DNA from: Tritrichomonas musculus | Lineage: Eukaryota; Parabasalia; Tritrichomonadida; Tritrichomonadidae | Length of the DNA stretch: 64,000 nt | Reading direction: 5' to 3' | Assembly: GCA_039105265.1 (NCBI GenBank) | Contig: JAPFFF010000004.1 | Location: 7,545,501-7,609,500 of the forward strand | Part shown: piece after piece, positions 1 to 9,392 of the stretch | Position numbering within the stretch: position 1 is the stretch's first letter | Layout of the letters: each line of letters starts with the position of its first letter | Program-made: the position numbers and the translations under genes | Notes under the pieces: model-generated | What the model was told of the DNA's origin: nothing | The model's input: only the letters and a program-made list of their open reading frames with translations | Databases searched by the model: none

Positions 1-2845
1 TCCAATTCATTCAAATGTTGTGCATCATTAAAAGAAATCACAATTCCAACATCAATCACGAAGATCTGTGAAAGTTCATTTGAGGGATGTTCATCATTAA
101 CGAAAATTGTTATTCCAACATCAGTAACAACAATTGAGTCAAATTCATTCAAAAACTGTTCATCATTAAAAGAAATCACAATTCCGACATCAATTACAAA
201 AATCTATGAAAATTCATTTGAAGAATGTTCATCATTAACGAAAATTGTTATTCCGATATCAGTAAAAACAATTGAATTAAATTTGTTCAAAAACTGTTCA
301 TCATTAAAAGAAATCACAATTCCAACATCAATCACGAAGATCTGTGAAAGTTCATTTGAGGGATGTTCATCATTAACGAAAATTGTTATTCCAACATCAG
401 TAACAACAATTGAGTCAAATTCATTCAAAAACTGTTCATCATTGAACGAAATCACAATTCCATCATCAGTAACAACGATTGGTGAATCAGTCTTCGAAGG
501 ATGTCAAAAAATCCGACTTACGAATGACATGACAATTATTCCATCCAATTCATTCAAATGTTGTGCATCATTAAAAGAAATCACAATTCCAACATCAATC
601 ACGAAGATCTGTGAAAGTTCATTTGAGGGATGTTCATCATTAACGAAAATTGTTATTCCAACATCAGTAACAACAATTGAGTCAAATTCATTCAAAAACT
701 GTTCATCATTGAACGAAATCACAATTCCATCATCAGTAACAACGATTGGTGAATCAGTCTTCGAAGGATGTCAAAAAATCCGACTTACGAATGACATGAC
801 AATTATTCCATCCAATTCATTCAAATGTTGTGCATCATTAAAAGAAATCACAATTCCAACATCAATCACGAAGATCTGTGAAAGTTCATTTGAGGGATGT
901 TCATCATTAACGAAAATTGTTATTCCAACATCAGTAACAACAATTGAGTCAAATTCATTCAAAAACTGTTCATCATTGAACGAAATCACAATTCCATCAT
1001 CAGTAACAACGATTGGTGAATCAGTCTTCGAAGGATGTCAAAAAATCCGACTTACGAATGACATGACAATTATTCCATCCAATTCATTCAAATGTTGTGC
1101 ATCATTAAAAGAAATCACAATTCCAACATCAATCACGAAGATCTGTGAAAGTTCATTTGAGGGATGTTCATCATTAACGAAAATTGTTATTCCAACATCA
1201 GTAACAACAATTGAGTCAAATTCATTCAAAAACTGTTCATCATTAAAAGAAATCACAATTCCGACATCAATTACAAAAATCTATGAAAATTCATTTGAAG
1301 AATGTTCATCATTAACGAAAATTGTTATTCCGATATCAGTAAAAACAATTGAATTAAATTTGTTCAAAAACTGTTCATCATTAAAAGAAATCACAATTCC
1401 AACATCAATCACGAAGATCTGTGAAAGTTCATTTGAGGGATGTTCATCATTAACGAAAATTGTTATTCCAACATCAGTAACAACAATTGAGTCAAATTCA
1501 TTCAAAAACTGTTCATCATTGAACGAAATCACAATTCCATCATCAGTAACAACGATTGGTGAATCAGTCTTCGAAGGATGTCAAAAAATCCGACTTACGA
1601 ATGACATGACAATTATTCCATCCAATTCATTCAAATGTTGTGCATCATTAAAAGAAATCACAATTCCAACATCAATCACGAAGATCTGTGAAAGTTCATT
1701 TGAGGGATGTTCATCATTAACGAAAATTGTTATTCCAACATCAGTAACAACAATTGAGTCAAATTCATTCAAAAACTGTTCATCATTAAAAGAAATCACA
1801 ATTCCGACATCAATTACAAAAATCTATGAAAATTCATTTGAAGAATGTTCATCATTAACGAAAATTGTTATTCCGATATCAGTAAAAACAATTGAATTAA
1901 ATTTGTTCAAAAACTGTTCATCATTAAAAGAAATCACAATTCCAACATCAATCACGAAGATCTGTGAAAGTTCATTTGAGGGATGTTCATCATTAACGAA
2001 AATTGTTATTCCAACATCAGTAACAACAATTGAGTCAAATTCATTCAAAAACTGTTCATCATTGAACGAAATCACAATTCCATCATCAGTAACAACGATT
2101 GGTGAATCAGTCTTCGAAGGATGTCAAAAAATCCGACTTACGAATGACATGACAATTATTCCATCCAATTCATTCAAATGTTGTGCATCATTAAAAGAAA
2201 TCACAATTCCAACATCAATCACGAAGATCTGTGAAAGTTCATTTGAGGGATGTTCATCATTAACGAAAATTGTTATTCCAACATCAGTAACAACAATTGA
2301 GTCAAATTCATTCAAAAACTGTTCATCATTGAACGAAATCACAATTCCATCATCAGTAACAACGATTGGTGAATCAGTCTTCGAAGGATGTCAAAAAATC
2401 CGACTTACGAATGACATGACAATTATTCCATCCAATTCATTCAAATGTTGTGCATCATTAAAAGAAATCACAATTCCAACATCAATCACGAAGATCTGTG
2501 AAAGTTCATTTGAGGGATGTTCATCATTAACGAAAATTGTTATTCCAACATCAGTAACAACAATTGAGTCAAATTCATTCAAAAACTGTTCATCATTGAA
2601 CGAAATCACAATTCCATCATCAGTAACAACGATTGGTGAATCAGTCTTCGAAGGATGTCAAAAAATCCGACTTACGAATGACATGACAATTATTCCATCC
2701 AATTCATTCAAATGTTGTGCATCATTAAAAGAAATCACAATTCCAACATCAATCACGAAGATCTGTGAAAGTTCATTTGAGGGATGTTCATCATTAACGA
2801 AAATTGTTATTCCAACATCAGTAACAACTATTGAAACAAATTCAT
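1..2845 (+). repeat. Higher-order LRR tandem repeat, 267-bp and 543-bp periods
   Basis: Blocks of LRR units recur at spacings of 267 bp (89 codons) or 543 bp (267 plus a 276-bp insert of four more units). The same landmark lies at 504, 771, 1038, 1581, 2124, 2391 and 2658, giving the order short-short-long-long-short-short. Copies look identical base for base over long stretches. All periods are multiples of 3, so expansion keeps the frame. This is what unequal crossing-over inside the gene would leave. Confidence 0.85.
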
Positions 2846-4257
2846 TCAAAGACTGCACAAATATTAAACAAATCACGATCAGTTCCAAAACTAAAGTAGA
2901 ACAAAATTCATTTGATAACTGTGAATCACTTGAACGTTTAGTTATTTCGTCATCAGAAATAAATGAAAAAGATCAGAAAAAAGAAGAATCATCAATCTTT
3001 TTCAAAAGCAACATCGATTCAACATTTTTCAACAGCGTTCCAAAAGAAGAACAAGAAACGATCTTGAATATAATAAAAAACAATCAACGAAAAGAAAATA
3101 AAGAAAAAATAAGCAATATCCAAAATCTTCATGCATATTTAAAGAAAGAAATGCAACGATCAAAAAATTATGATGAGAAACAAAAAAATGCAATTCTTCA
3201 AATTGTCCAAAAAGACGAACAAATTTTAATTAAATCAGACATGACTGAAATTTTGAATGCGAATCAAAAACTTGATAAAGAAGAATTTTTGCAACATGTC
3301 AATAAGTTCAGTTGCTTTTTCATTGAAGCCAAATATAAGTCATCATTATTTGACACGATTTATAACAAACTGAAGAGTATGAAGAATGGAAGTGTTAAGA
3401 AACTGAAGATTGCTGTGTTCATAACTGGATGTGATGCCACTGATCAGCGTTTTCACGGTGACAAAGACATAAGCTACGTTACACTTGACAAACGCGTTAC
3501 CAATATTCAAAGTGATGGAAATAATGGATCGTTTGAAGGTTGTTCATCACTGACACAAATAACAATTCCAACATCAGTGACACAAATAGGAAACAGCGCT
3601 TTCAATGGTTGTTCATCACTGACACAAATAACAATTCCAACATCAGTGACACAAATAGGAAACTACGCTTTCTGTGGTTGTTCAAAACTGACACAAATAA
3701 CAATTCCAACATCAGTGACACAAATAGGAAACAGCGCTTTCAATGGTTGTTCATCACTGACACAAATAACAATTCCAACATCAGTGACACAAATAGGAAA
3801 CGACGCTTTCTATGGTTGTTCATCACTGACACAAATAACAATTCCAACATCAGTGACACAAATAGGAAACTACGCTTTCTCTGGTTGTTCATCACTGACA
3901 CAAATAACAATTCCAACATCAGTGACACAAATAGGAAACTACGCTTTCTCTGGTTGTTCATCACTGACACAAATAACAATTCCAACATCAGTGACACAAA
4001 TAGGAAACTACGCTTTCTATGGTTGTTCATCACTGACACAAATAACAATTCCAACATCAGTGACACAAATAGGAAACTACGCTTTCAATTATTGTTCAAA
4101 ACTGACACAAATAACAATTCCAACATCAGTGACACAAATAGGAAACTGCGCTTTCTATGGTTGTTCATCACTGACACAAATAACAATTCCAAGATCACTA
4201 AATATAAATATAAGTAATGTCGGAATTGGATCGAATGTCAGAGTAGTCAAAGTTTAA
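1..4257 (+). CDS. BspA-like leucine-rich-repeat protein, copy 1 (5' partial)
   Basis: The reading frame is open from base 1 to a TAA at 4255-4257, so the gene begins upstream of the window. It encodes stacked 23-residue TpLRR/LRR_5 repeats of the form L-x-x-I-x-I-P-x-S-V-x-x-I-x-x-x-x-F-x-x-C. An N-terminal block (to about base 2850) is followed by a charged helical linker (about 2850-3530, Lys/Glu-rich, with EINEKDQKKEES near its start). A second array of nine units follows (3540-4190), then a short cap ending VRVVKV. No signal peptide can be judged because the start is missing, and I see no transmembrane segment. BspA-like proteins of trichomonads are known as large surface or secreted families; surface location here is inference only. 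The family call is firm. Confidence 0.85.
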   Translation, partial: SNSFKCCASLKEITIPTSITKICESSFEGCSSLTKIVIPTSVTTIESNSFKNCSSLKEITIPTSITKIYENSFEECSSLTKIVIPISVKTIELNLFKNCSSLKEITIPTSITKICESSFEGCSSLTKIVIPTSVTTIESNSFKNCSSLNEITIPSSVTTIGESVFEGCQKIRLTNDMTIIPSNSFKCCASLKEITIPTSITKICESSFEGCSSLTKIVIPTSVTTIESNSFKNCSSLNEITIPSSVTTIGESVFEGCQKIRLTNDMTIIPSNSFKCCASLKEITIPTSITKICESSFEGCSSLTKIVIPTSVTTIESNSFKNCSSLNEITIPSSVTTIGESVFEGCQKIRLTNDMTIIPSNSFKCCASLKEITIPTSITKICESSFEGCSSLTKIVIPTSVTTIESNSFKNCSSLKEITIPTSITKIYENSFEECSSLTKIVIPISVKTIELNLFKNCSSLKEITIPTSITKICESSFEGCSSLTKIVIPTSVTTIESNSFKNCSSLNEITIPSSVTTIGESVFEGCQKIRLTNDMTIIPSNSFKCCASLKEITIPTSITKICESSFEGCSSLTKIVIPTSVTTIESNSFKNCSSLKEITIPTSITKIYENSFEECSSLTKIVIPISVKTIELNLFKNCSSLKEITIPTSITKICESSFEGCSSLTKIVIPTSVTTIESNSFKNCSSLNEITIPSSVTTIGESVFEGCQKIRLTNDMTIIPSNSFKCCASLKEITIPTSITKICESSFEGCSSLTKIVIPTSVTTIESNSFKNCSSLNEITIPSSVTTIGESVFEGCQKIRLTNDMTIIPSNSFKCCASLKEITIPTSITKICESSFEGCSSLTKIVIPTSVTTIESNSFKNCSSLNEITIPSSVTTIGESVFEGCQKIRLTNDMTIIPSNSFKCCASLKEITIPTSITKICESSFEGCSSLTKIVIPTSVTTIETNSFKDCTNIKQITISSKTKVEQNSFDNCESLERLVISSSEINEKDQKKEESSIFFKSNIDSTFFNSVPKEEQETILNIIKNNQRKENKEKISNIQNLHAYLKKEMQRSKNYDEKQKNAILQIVQKDEQILIKSDMTEILNANQKLDKEEFLQHVNKFSCFFIEAKYKSSLFDTIYNKLKSMKNGSVKKLKIAVFITGCDATDQRFHGDKDISYVTLDKRVTNIQSDGNNGSFEGCSSLTQITIPTSVTQIGNSAFNGCSSLTQITIPTSVTQIGNYAFCGCSKLTQITIPTSVTQIGNSAFNGCSSLTQITIPTSVTQIGNDAFYGCSSLTQITIPTSVTQIGNYAFSGCSSLTQITIPTSVTQIGNYAFSGCSSLTQITIPTSVTQIGNYAFYGCSSLTQITIPTSVTQIGNYAFNYCSKLTQITIPTSVTQIGNCAFYGCSSLTQITIPRSLNINISNVGIGSNVRVVKV
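3540..4190 (+). repeat. 69-bp LRR array of copy 1 (nine units)
   Basis: Nine tandem 69-bp units encode L-T-Q-I-T-I-P-T-S-V-T-Q-I-G-N-x-A-F-x-G-C-S-x. Units differ only at the x codons. It is the same unit as in the three following copies. Confidence 0.9.
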
Positions 4258-4618
4258 AATTATTATCTACAAAATTATCTGATGAAATAACAAATATTTT
4301 TTCTTTCTAAAGAAATATTGGTATTTAAGGAAGTTTTTCGAGCTTTTGAATGCTTTTTTAAAAGCAAAGACAAACTTTTGTTAGTTATTAAAATAATAAA
4401 GTTGAACTTTGAATCCATTTTTCCTCTCAATTTTGATTTTTTTAAGATAGATAGAAAATAAATAAATAAATAAAGAAAATACTAAAAGAAAATATTATAA
4501 ATATCTTAATATACATTGATAGAATTTATTAAGGTTTTTCAGTTGGAAAAAAACAATCATGAAATCAATAATTAGCATTTCTTTGGGTGAGAAAATTTGG
4601 ATACCTCATTTAGTATAA
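4258..4618. other. Spacer repeated between BspA copies
   Basis: This AT-rich spacer recurs, identical as far as I can see by eye, at 9032-9392 and 11598-11958. It contains a short ATAA microsatellite and an ATG-initiated 19-codon frame (4559-4618, MKSIISIS...) that stops at 4616-4618. That frame is the same as the LRR frame of the next copy. The spacer presumably holds the 3' end of one gene and the promoter of the next. Confidence 0.75.
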
Positions 4619-7600
4619 ATCATCAGTATATGCATCATTCCATCCAATTTGTTCAAAGGCTGCACGTCATTGAACGAAATCACAATTCCAACATCAATCA
4701 CGAAGATCTGTGAAAGTTCATTTGAGGGATGTTCATCATTAACGAAAATTGTTATTCCAACATCAGTAACAACTATTGAAACAAATTCATTCAAAGACTG
4801 CACAAATATTAAACAAATCACGATCAGTTCCAAAACTAAAGTAGAACAAAATTCATTTGATAACTGTGAATCACTTGAACGTTTAGTTATTTCGTCATCA
4901 GAAATAAATGAAAAAGATCAGAAAAAAGAAGAATCATCAATCTTTTTCAAAAGCAACATCGATTCAACATTTTTCAACAGCGTTCCAAAAGAAGAACAAG
5001 AAACGATCTTGAATATAATAAAAAACAATCAACGAAAAGAAAATAAAGAAAAAATAAGCAATATCCAAAATCTTCATGCATATTTAAAGAAAGAAATGCA
5101 ACGATCAAAAAATTATGATGAGAAACAAAAAAATGCAATTCTTCAAATTGTCCAAAAAGACGAACAAATTTTAATTAAATCAGACATGACTGAAATTTTG
5201 AATGCGAATCAAAAACTTGATAAAGAAGAATTTTTGCAACATGTCAATAAGTTCAGTTGCTTTTTCATTGAAGCCAAATATAAGTCATCATTATTTGACA
5301 CGATTTATAACAAACTGAAGAGTATGAAGAATGGAAGTGTTAAGAAACTGAAGATTGCTGTGTTCATAACTGGATGTGATGCCACTGATCAGCGTTTTCA
5401 CGGTGACAAAGACATAAGCTACGTTACACTTGACAAACGCGTTACCAATATTCAAAGTGATGGAAATAATGGATCGTTTGAAGGTTGTTCATCACTGACA
5501 CAAATAACAATTCCAACATCAGTGACACAAATAGGAAACAGCGCTTTCAATGGTTGTTCAAAACTGACACAAATAACAATTCCAACATCAGTGACACAAA
5601 TAGGAAACTACGCTTTCTGTGGTTGTTCAAAACTGACACAAATAACAATTCCAACATCAGTGACACAAATAGGAAACTACGCTTTCTGTGGTTGTTCAAA
5701 ACTGACACAAATAACAATTCCAACATCAGTGACACAAATAGGAAACAGCGCTTTCAATGGTTGTTCATCACTGACACAAATAACAATTCCAACATCAGTG
5801 ACACAAATAGGAAACAACGCTTTCAATGGTTGTTCAAAACTGACACAAATAACAATTCCAACATCAGTGACACAAATAGGAAACAACGCTTTCCAAAGTT
5901 GTTCATCACTGACACAAATAACAATTCCAACATCAGTGACACAAATAGGAAACTACGCTTTCTGTGGTTGTTCATCACTGACACAAATAACAATTCCAAC
6001 ATCAGTGACACAAATAGGAAACTGCGCTTTCTGTGGTTGTTCATCACTGACACAAATAACAATTCCAACATCAGTGACACAAATAGGAAACTACGCTTTC
6101 TGTGGTTGTTCATCACTGACACAAATAACAATTCCAACATCAGTGACACAAATAGGAAACTACGCTTTCTGTGGTTGTTCATCACTGACACAAATAACAA
6201 TTCCAACATCAGTGACACAAATAGGAAACTACGCTTTCGATGGTTGTTCATCACTGACACAAATAACAATTCCAACATCAGTGACACAAATAGGAAACGA
6301 CGCTTTCTGTGGTTGTTCATCACTGACACAAATAACAATTCCAACATCAGTGACACAAATAGGAAACTACGCTTTCTCTGGTTGTTCATCACTGACACAA
6401 ATAACAATTCCAACATCAGTGACACAAATAGGAAACAGCGCTTTCAATGGTTGTTCATCACTGACACAAATAACAATTCCAACATCAGTGACACAAATAG
6501 GAAACGACGCTTTCTGTGGTTGTTCAAAACTGACACAAATAACAATTCCAACATCAGTGACACAAATAGGAAACTACGCTTTCAATGGTTGTTCAAAACT
6601 GACACAAATAACAATTCCAACATCAGTGACACAAATAGGAAACGACGCTTTCTGTGGTTGTTCAAAACTGACACAAATAACAATTCCAACATCAGTGACA
6701 CAAATAGGAAACAGCGCTTTCAATGGTTGTTCAAAACTGACACAAATAACAATTCCAACATCAGTGACACAAATAGGAAACTACGCTTTCTGTGGTTGTT
6801 CAAAACTGACACAAATAACAATTCCAACATCAGTGACACAAATAGGAAACTACGCTTTCTGTGGTTGTTCATCACTGACACAAATAACAATTCCAACATC
6901 AGTGACACAAATAGGAAACTGCGCTTTCTGTGGTTGTTCATCACTGACACAAATAACAATTCCAACATCAGTGACACAAATAGGAAACAACGCTTTCTGT
7001 GGTTGTTCAAAACTGACACAAATAACAATTCCAACATCAGTGACACAAATAGGAAACTGCGCTTTCTGTGGTTGTTCATCACTGACACAAATAACAATTC
7101 CAACATCAGTGACACAAATAGGAAACTGCGCTTTCTGTGGTTGTTCATCACTGACACAAATAACAATTCCAACATCAGTGACACAAATAGGAAACAACGC
7201 TTTCCAAAGTTGTTCATCACTGACACAAATAACAATTCCAACATCAGTGACACAAATAGGAAACTACGCTTTCTGTGGTTGTTCATCACTGACACAAATA
7301 ACAATTCCAACATCAGTGACACAAATAGGAAACTACGCTTTCTCTGGTTGTTCAAAACTGACACAAATAACAATTCCAACATCAGTGACACAAATAGGAA
7401 ACGACGCTTTCTGTGGTTGTTCAAAACTGACACAAATAACAATTCCAACATCAGTGACACAAATAGGAAACAGCGCTTTCAATGGTTGTTCAAAACTGAC
7501 ACAAATAACAATTCCAACATCAGTGACACAAATAGGAAACTACGCTTTCTGTGGTTGTTCAAAACTGACACAAATAACAATTCCAACATCAGTGACACAA

Positions 7601-9031
7601 ATAGGAAACTACGCTTTCTGTGGTTGTTCATCACTGACACAAATAACAATTCCAACATCAGTGACACAAATAGGAAACTGCGCTTTCTGTGGTTGTTCAT
7701 CACTGACACAAATAACAATTCCAACATCAGTGACACAAATAGGAAACAACGCTTTCTGTGGTTGTTCAAAACTGACACAAATAACAATTCCAACATCAGT
7801 GACACAAATAGGAAACTGCGCTTTCTGTGGTTGTTCATCACTGACACAAATAACAATTCCAACATCAGTGACACAAATAGGAAACTGCGCTTTCTGTGGT
7901 TGTTCATCACTGACACAAATAACAATTCCAACATCAGTGACACAAATAGGAAACAACGCTTTCCAAAGTTGTTCATCACTGACACAAATAACAATTCCAA
8001 CATCAGTGACACAAATAGGAAACTACGCTTTCTGTGGTTGTTCATCACTGACACAAATAACAATTCCAACATCAGTGACACAAATAGGAAACTGCGCTTT
8101 CTGTGGTTGTTCATCACTGACACAAATAACAATTCCAACATCAGTGACACAAATAGGAAACTACGCTTTCTGTGGTTGTTCATCACTGACACAAATAACA
8201 ATTCCAACATCAGTGACACAAATAGGAAACTACGCTTTCTGTGGTTGTTCATCACTGACACAAATAACAATTCCAACATCAGTGACACAAATAGGAAACA
8301 ACGCTTTCTGTGGTTGTTCATCACTGACACAAATAACAATTCCAACATCAGTGACACAAATAGGAAACGACGCTTTCTGTGGTTGTTCATCACTGACACA
8401 AATAACAATTCCAACATCAGTGACACAAATAGGAAACTACGCTTTCTCTGGTTGTTCATCACTGACACAAATAACAATTCCAACATCAGTGACACAAATA
8501 GGAAACAGCGCTTTCAATGGTTGTTCATCACTGACACAAATAACAATTCCAACATCAGTGACACAAATAGGAAACAACGCTTTCAATGGTTGTTCAAAAC
8601 TGACACAAATAACAATTCCAACATCAGTGACACAAATAGGAAACTACGCTTTCTCTGGTTGTTCATCACTGACACAAATAACAATTCCAACATCAGTGAC
8701 ACAAATAGGAAACTACGCTTTCTATGGTTGTTCATCACTGACACAAATAACAATTCCAACATCAGTGACACAAATAGGAAACTACGCTTTCAATTATTGT
8801 TCAAAACTGACACAAATAACAATTCCAACATCAGTGACACAAATAGGAAACTACGCTTTCTGTGGTTGTTCAAAACTGACACAAATAACAATTCCAACAT
8901 CAGTGACACAAATAGGAAACAGCGCTTTCTATGGTTGTTCATCACTGACACAAATAACAATTCCAAGATCACTAAATATAAATATAAGTAATGTCGGAAT
9001 TGGATCGAATGTCAGAGTAGTCAAAGTTTAA
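4619..9031 (+). CDS. BspA-like LRR protein, copy 2 (start unclear)
   Basis: A long open frame follows the TAA at 4616-4618. It encodes three LRRs of the first type, the same charged linker as copy 1, then 50 tandem 23-residue LRRs and the cap ending VRVVKV. There is no ATG near its beginning: the first in-frame ATG upstream is at 4559 and is separated from the LRRs by the in-frame TAA. The segment after the stop (IIPSN then LFKGC) aligns with internal sequence of copy 1 (IIPSN then SFKCC), so this copy looks 5'-truncated compared with copy 1. Either translation starts elsewhere or this is an amplified pseudogene with an intact body. The array itself shows no decay. Confidence 0.75.
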   Translation: MISICIIPSNLFKGCTSLNEITIPTSITKICESSFEGCSSLTKIVIPTSVTTIETNSFKDCTNIKQITISSKTKVEQNSFDNCESLERLVISSSEINEKDQKKEESSIFFKSNIDSTFFNSVPKEEQETILNIIKNNQRKENKEKISNIQNLHAYLKKEMQRSKNYDEKQKNAILQIVQKDEQILIKSDMTEILNANQKLDKEEFLQHVNKFSCFFIEAKYKSSLFDTIYNKLKSMKNGSVKKLKIAVFITGCDATDQRFHGDKDISYVTLDKRVTNIQSDGNNGSFEGCSSLTQITIPTSVTQIGNSAFNGCSKLTQITIPTSVTQIGNYAFCGCSKLTQITIPTSVTQIGNYAFCGCSKLTQITIPTSVTQIGNSAFNGCSSLTQITIPTSVTQIGNNAFNGCSKLTQITIPTSVTQIGNNAFQSCSSLTQITIPTSVTQIGNYAFCGCSSLTQITIPTSVTQIGNCAFCGCSSLTQITIPTSVTQIGNYAFCGCSSLTQITIPTSVTQIGNYAFCGCSSLTQITIPTSVTQIGNYAFDGCSSLTQITIPTSVTQIGNDAFCGCSSLTQITIPTSVTQIGNYAFSGCSSLTQITIPTSVTQIGNSAFNGCSSLTQITIPTSVTQIGNDAFCGCSKLTQITIPTSVTQIGNYAFNGCSKLTQITIPTSVTQIGNDAFCGCSKLTQITIPTSVTQIGNSAFNGCSKLTQITIPTSVTQIGNYAFCGCSKLTQITIPTSVTQIGNYAFCGCSSLTQITIPTSVTQIGNCAFCGCSSLTQITIPTSVTQIGNNAFCGCSKLTQITIPTSVTQIGNCAFCGCSSLTQITIPTSVTQIGNCAFCGCSSLTQITIPTSVTQIGNNAFQSCSSLTQITIPTSVTQIGNYAFCGCSSLTQITIPTSVTQIGNYAFSGCSKLTQITIPTSVTQIGNDAFCGCSKLTQITIPTSVTQIGNSAFNGCSKLTQITIPTSVTQIGNYAFCGCSKLTQITIPTSVTQIGNYAFCGCSSLTQITIPTSVTQIGNCAFCGCSSLTQITIPTSVTQIGNNAFCGCSKLTQITIPTSVTQIGNCAFCGCSSLTQITIPTSVTQIGNCAFCGCSSLTQITIPTSVTQIGNNAFQSCSSLTQITIPTSVTQIGNYAFCGCSSLTQITIPTSVTQIGNCAFCGCSSLTQITIPTSVTQIGNYAFCGCSSLTQITIPTSVTQIGNYAFCGCSSLTQITIPTSVTQIGNNAFCGCSSLTQITIPTSVTQIGNDAFCGCSSLTQITIPTSVTQIGNYAFSGCSSLTQITIPTSVTQIGNSAFNGCSSLTQITIPTSVTQIGNNAFNGCSKLTQITIPTSVTQIGNYAFSGCSSLTQITIPTSVTQIGNYAFYGCSSLTQITIPTSVTQIGNYAFNYCSKLTQITIPTSVTQIGNYAFCGCSKLTQITIPTSVTQIGNSAFYGCSSLTQITIPRSLNINISNVGIGSNVRVVKV
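5482..8960 (+). repeat. 69-bp LRR array of copy 2 (50 units, 759-bp higher-order duplication)
   Basis: Fifty 69-bp units run head to tail. Reading the variable residues, units 17-26 repeat exactly as units 28-37, an 11-unit (759-bp) shift. Units 6-14 nearly match 36-44. Variation sits at three codons per unit (G-N-x-A-F-x-G-C-S-x), with occasional QS or NY at the second site. Confidence 0.88.
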
Positions 9032-9392
9032 AATTATTATCTACAAAATTATCTGATGAAATAACAAATATTTTTTCTTTCTAAAGAAATATTGGTATTT
9101 AAGGAAGTTTTTCGAGCTTTTGAATGCTTTTTTAAAAGCAAAGACAAACTTTTGTTAGTTATTAAAATAATAAAGTTGAACTTTGAATCCATTTTTCCTC
9201 TCAATTTTGATTTTTTTAAGATAGATAGAAAATAAATAAATAAATAAAGAAAATACTAAAAGAAAATATTATAAATATCTTAATATACATTGATAGAATT
9301 TATTAAGGTTTTTCAGTTGGAAAAAAACAATCATGAAATCAATAATTAGCATTTCTTTGGGTGAGAAAATTTGGATACCTCATTTAGTATAA

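Noticed and set aside
5485-8991. 1168-codon open frame on the plus strand (repeats with TDTNNNSNISDTNRK) and long minus-strand frames over the BspA arrays
   Set aside because: The 69-bp unit is a multiple of 3 and lacks stops in several registers, so every frame stays open. The TpLRR frame alone has a known fold, linker and cap.
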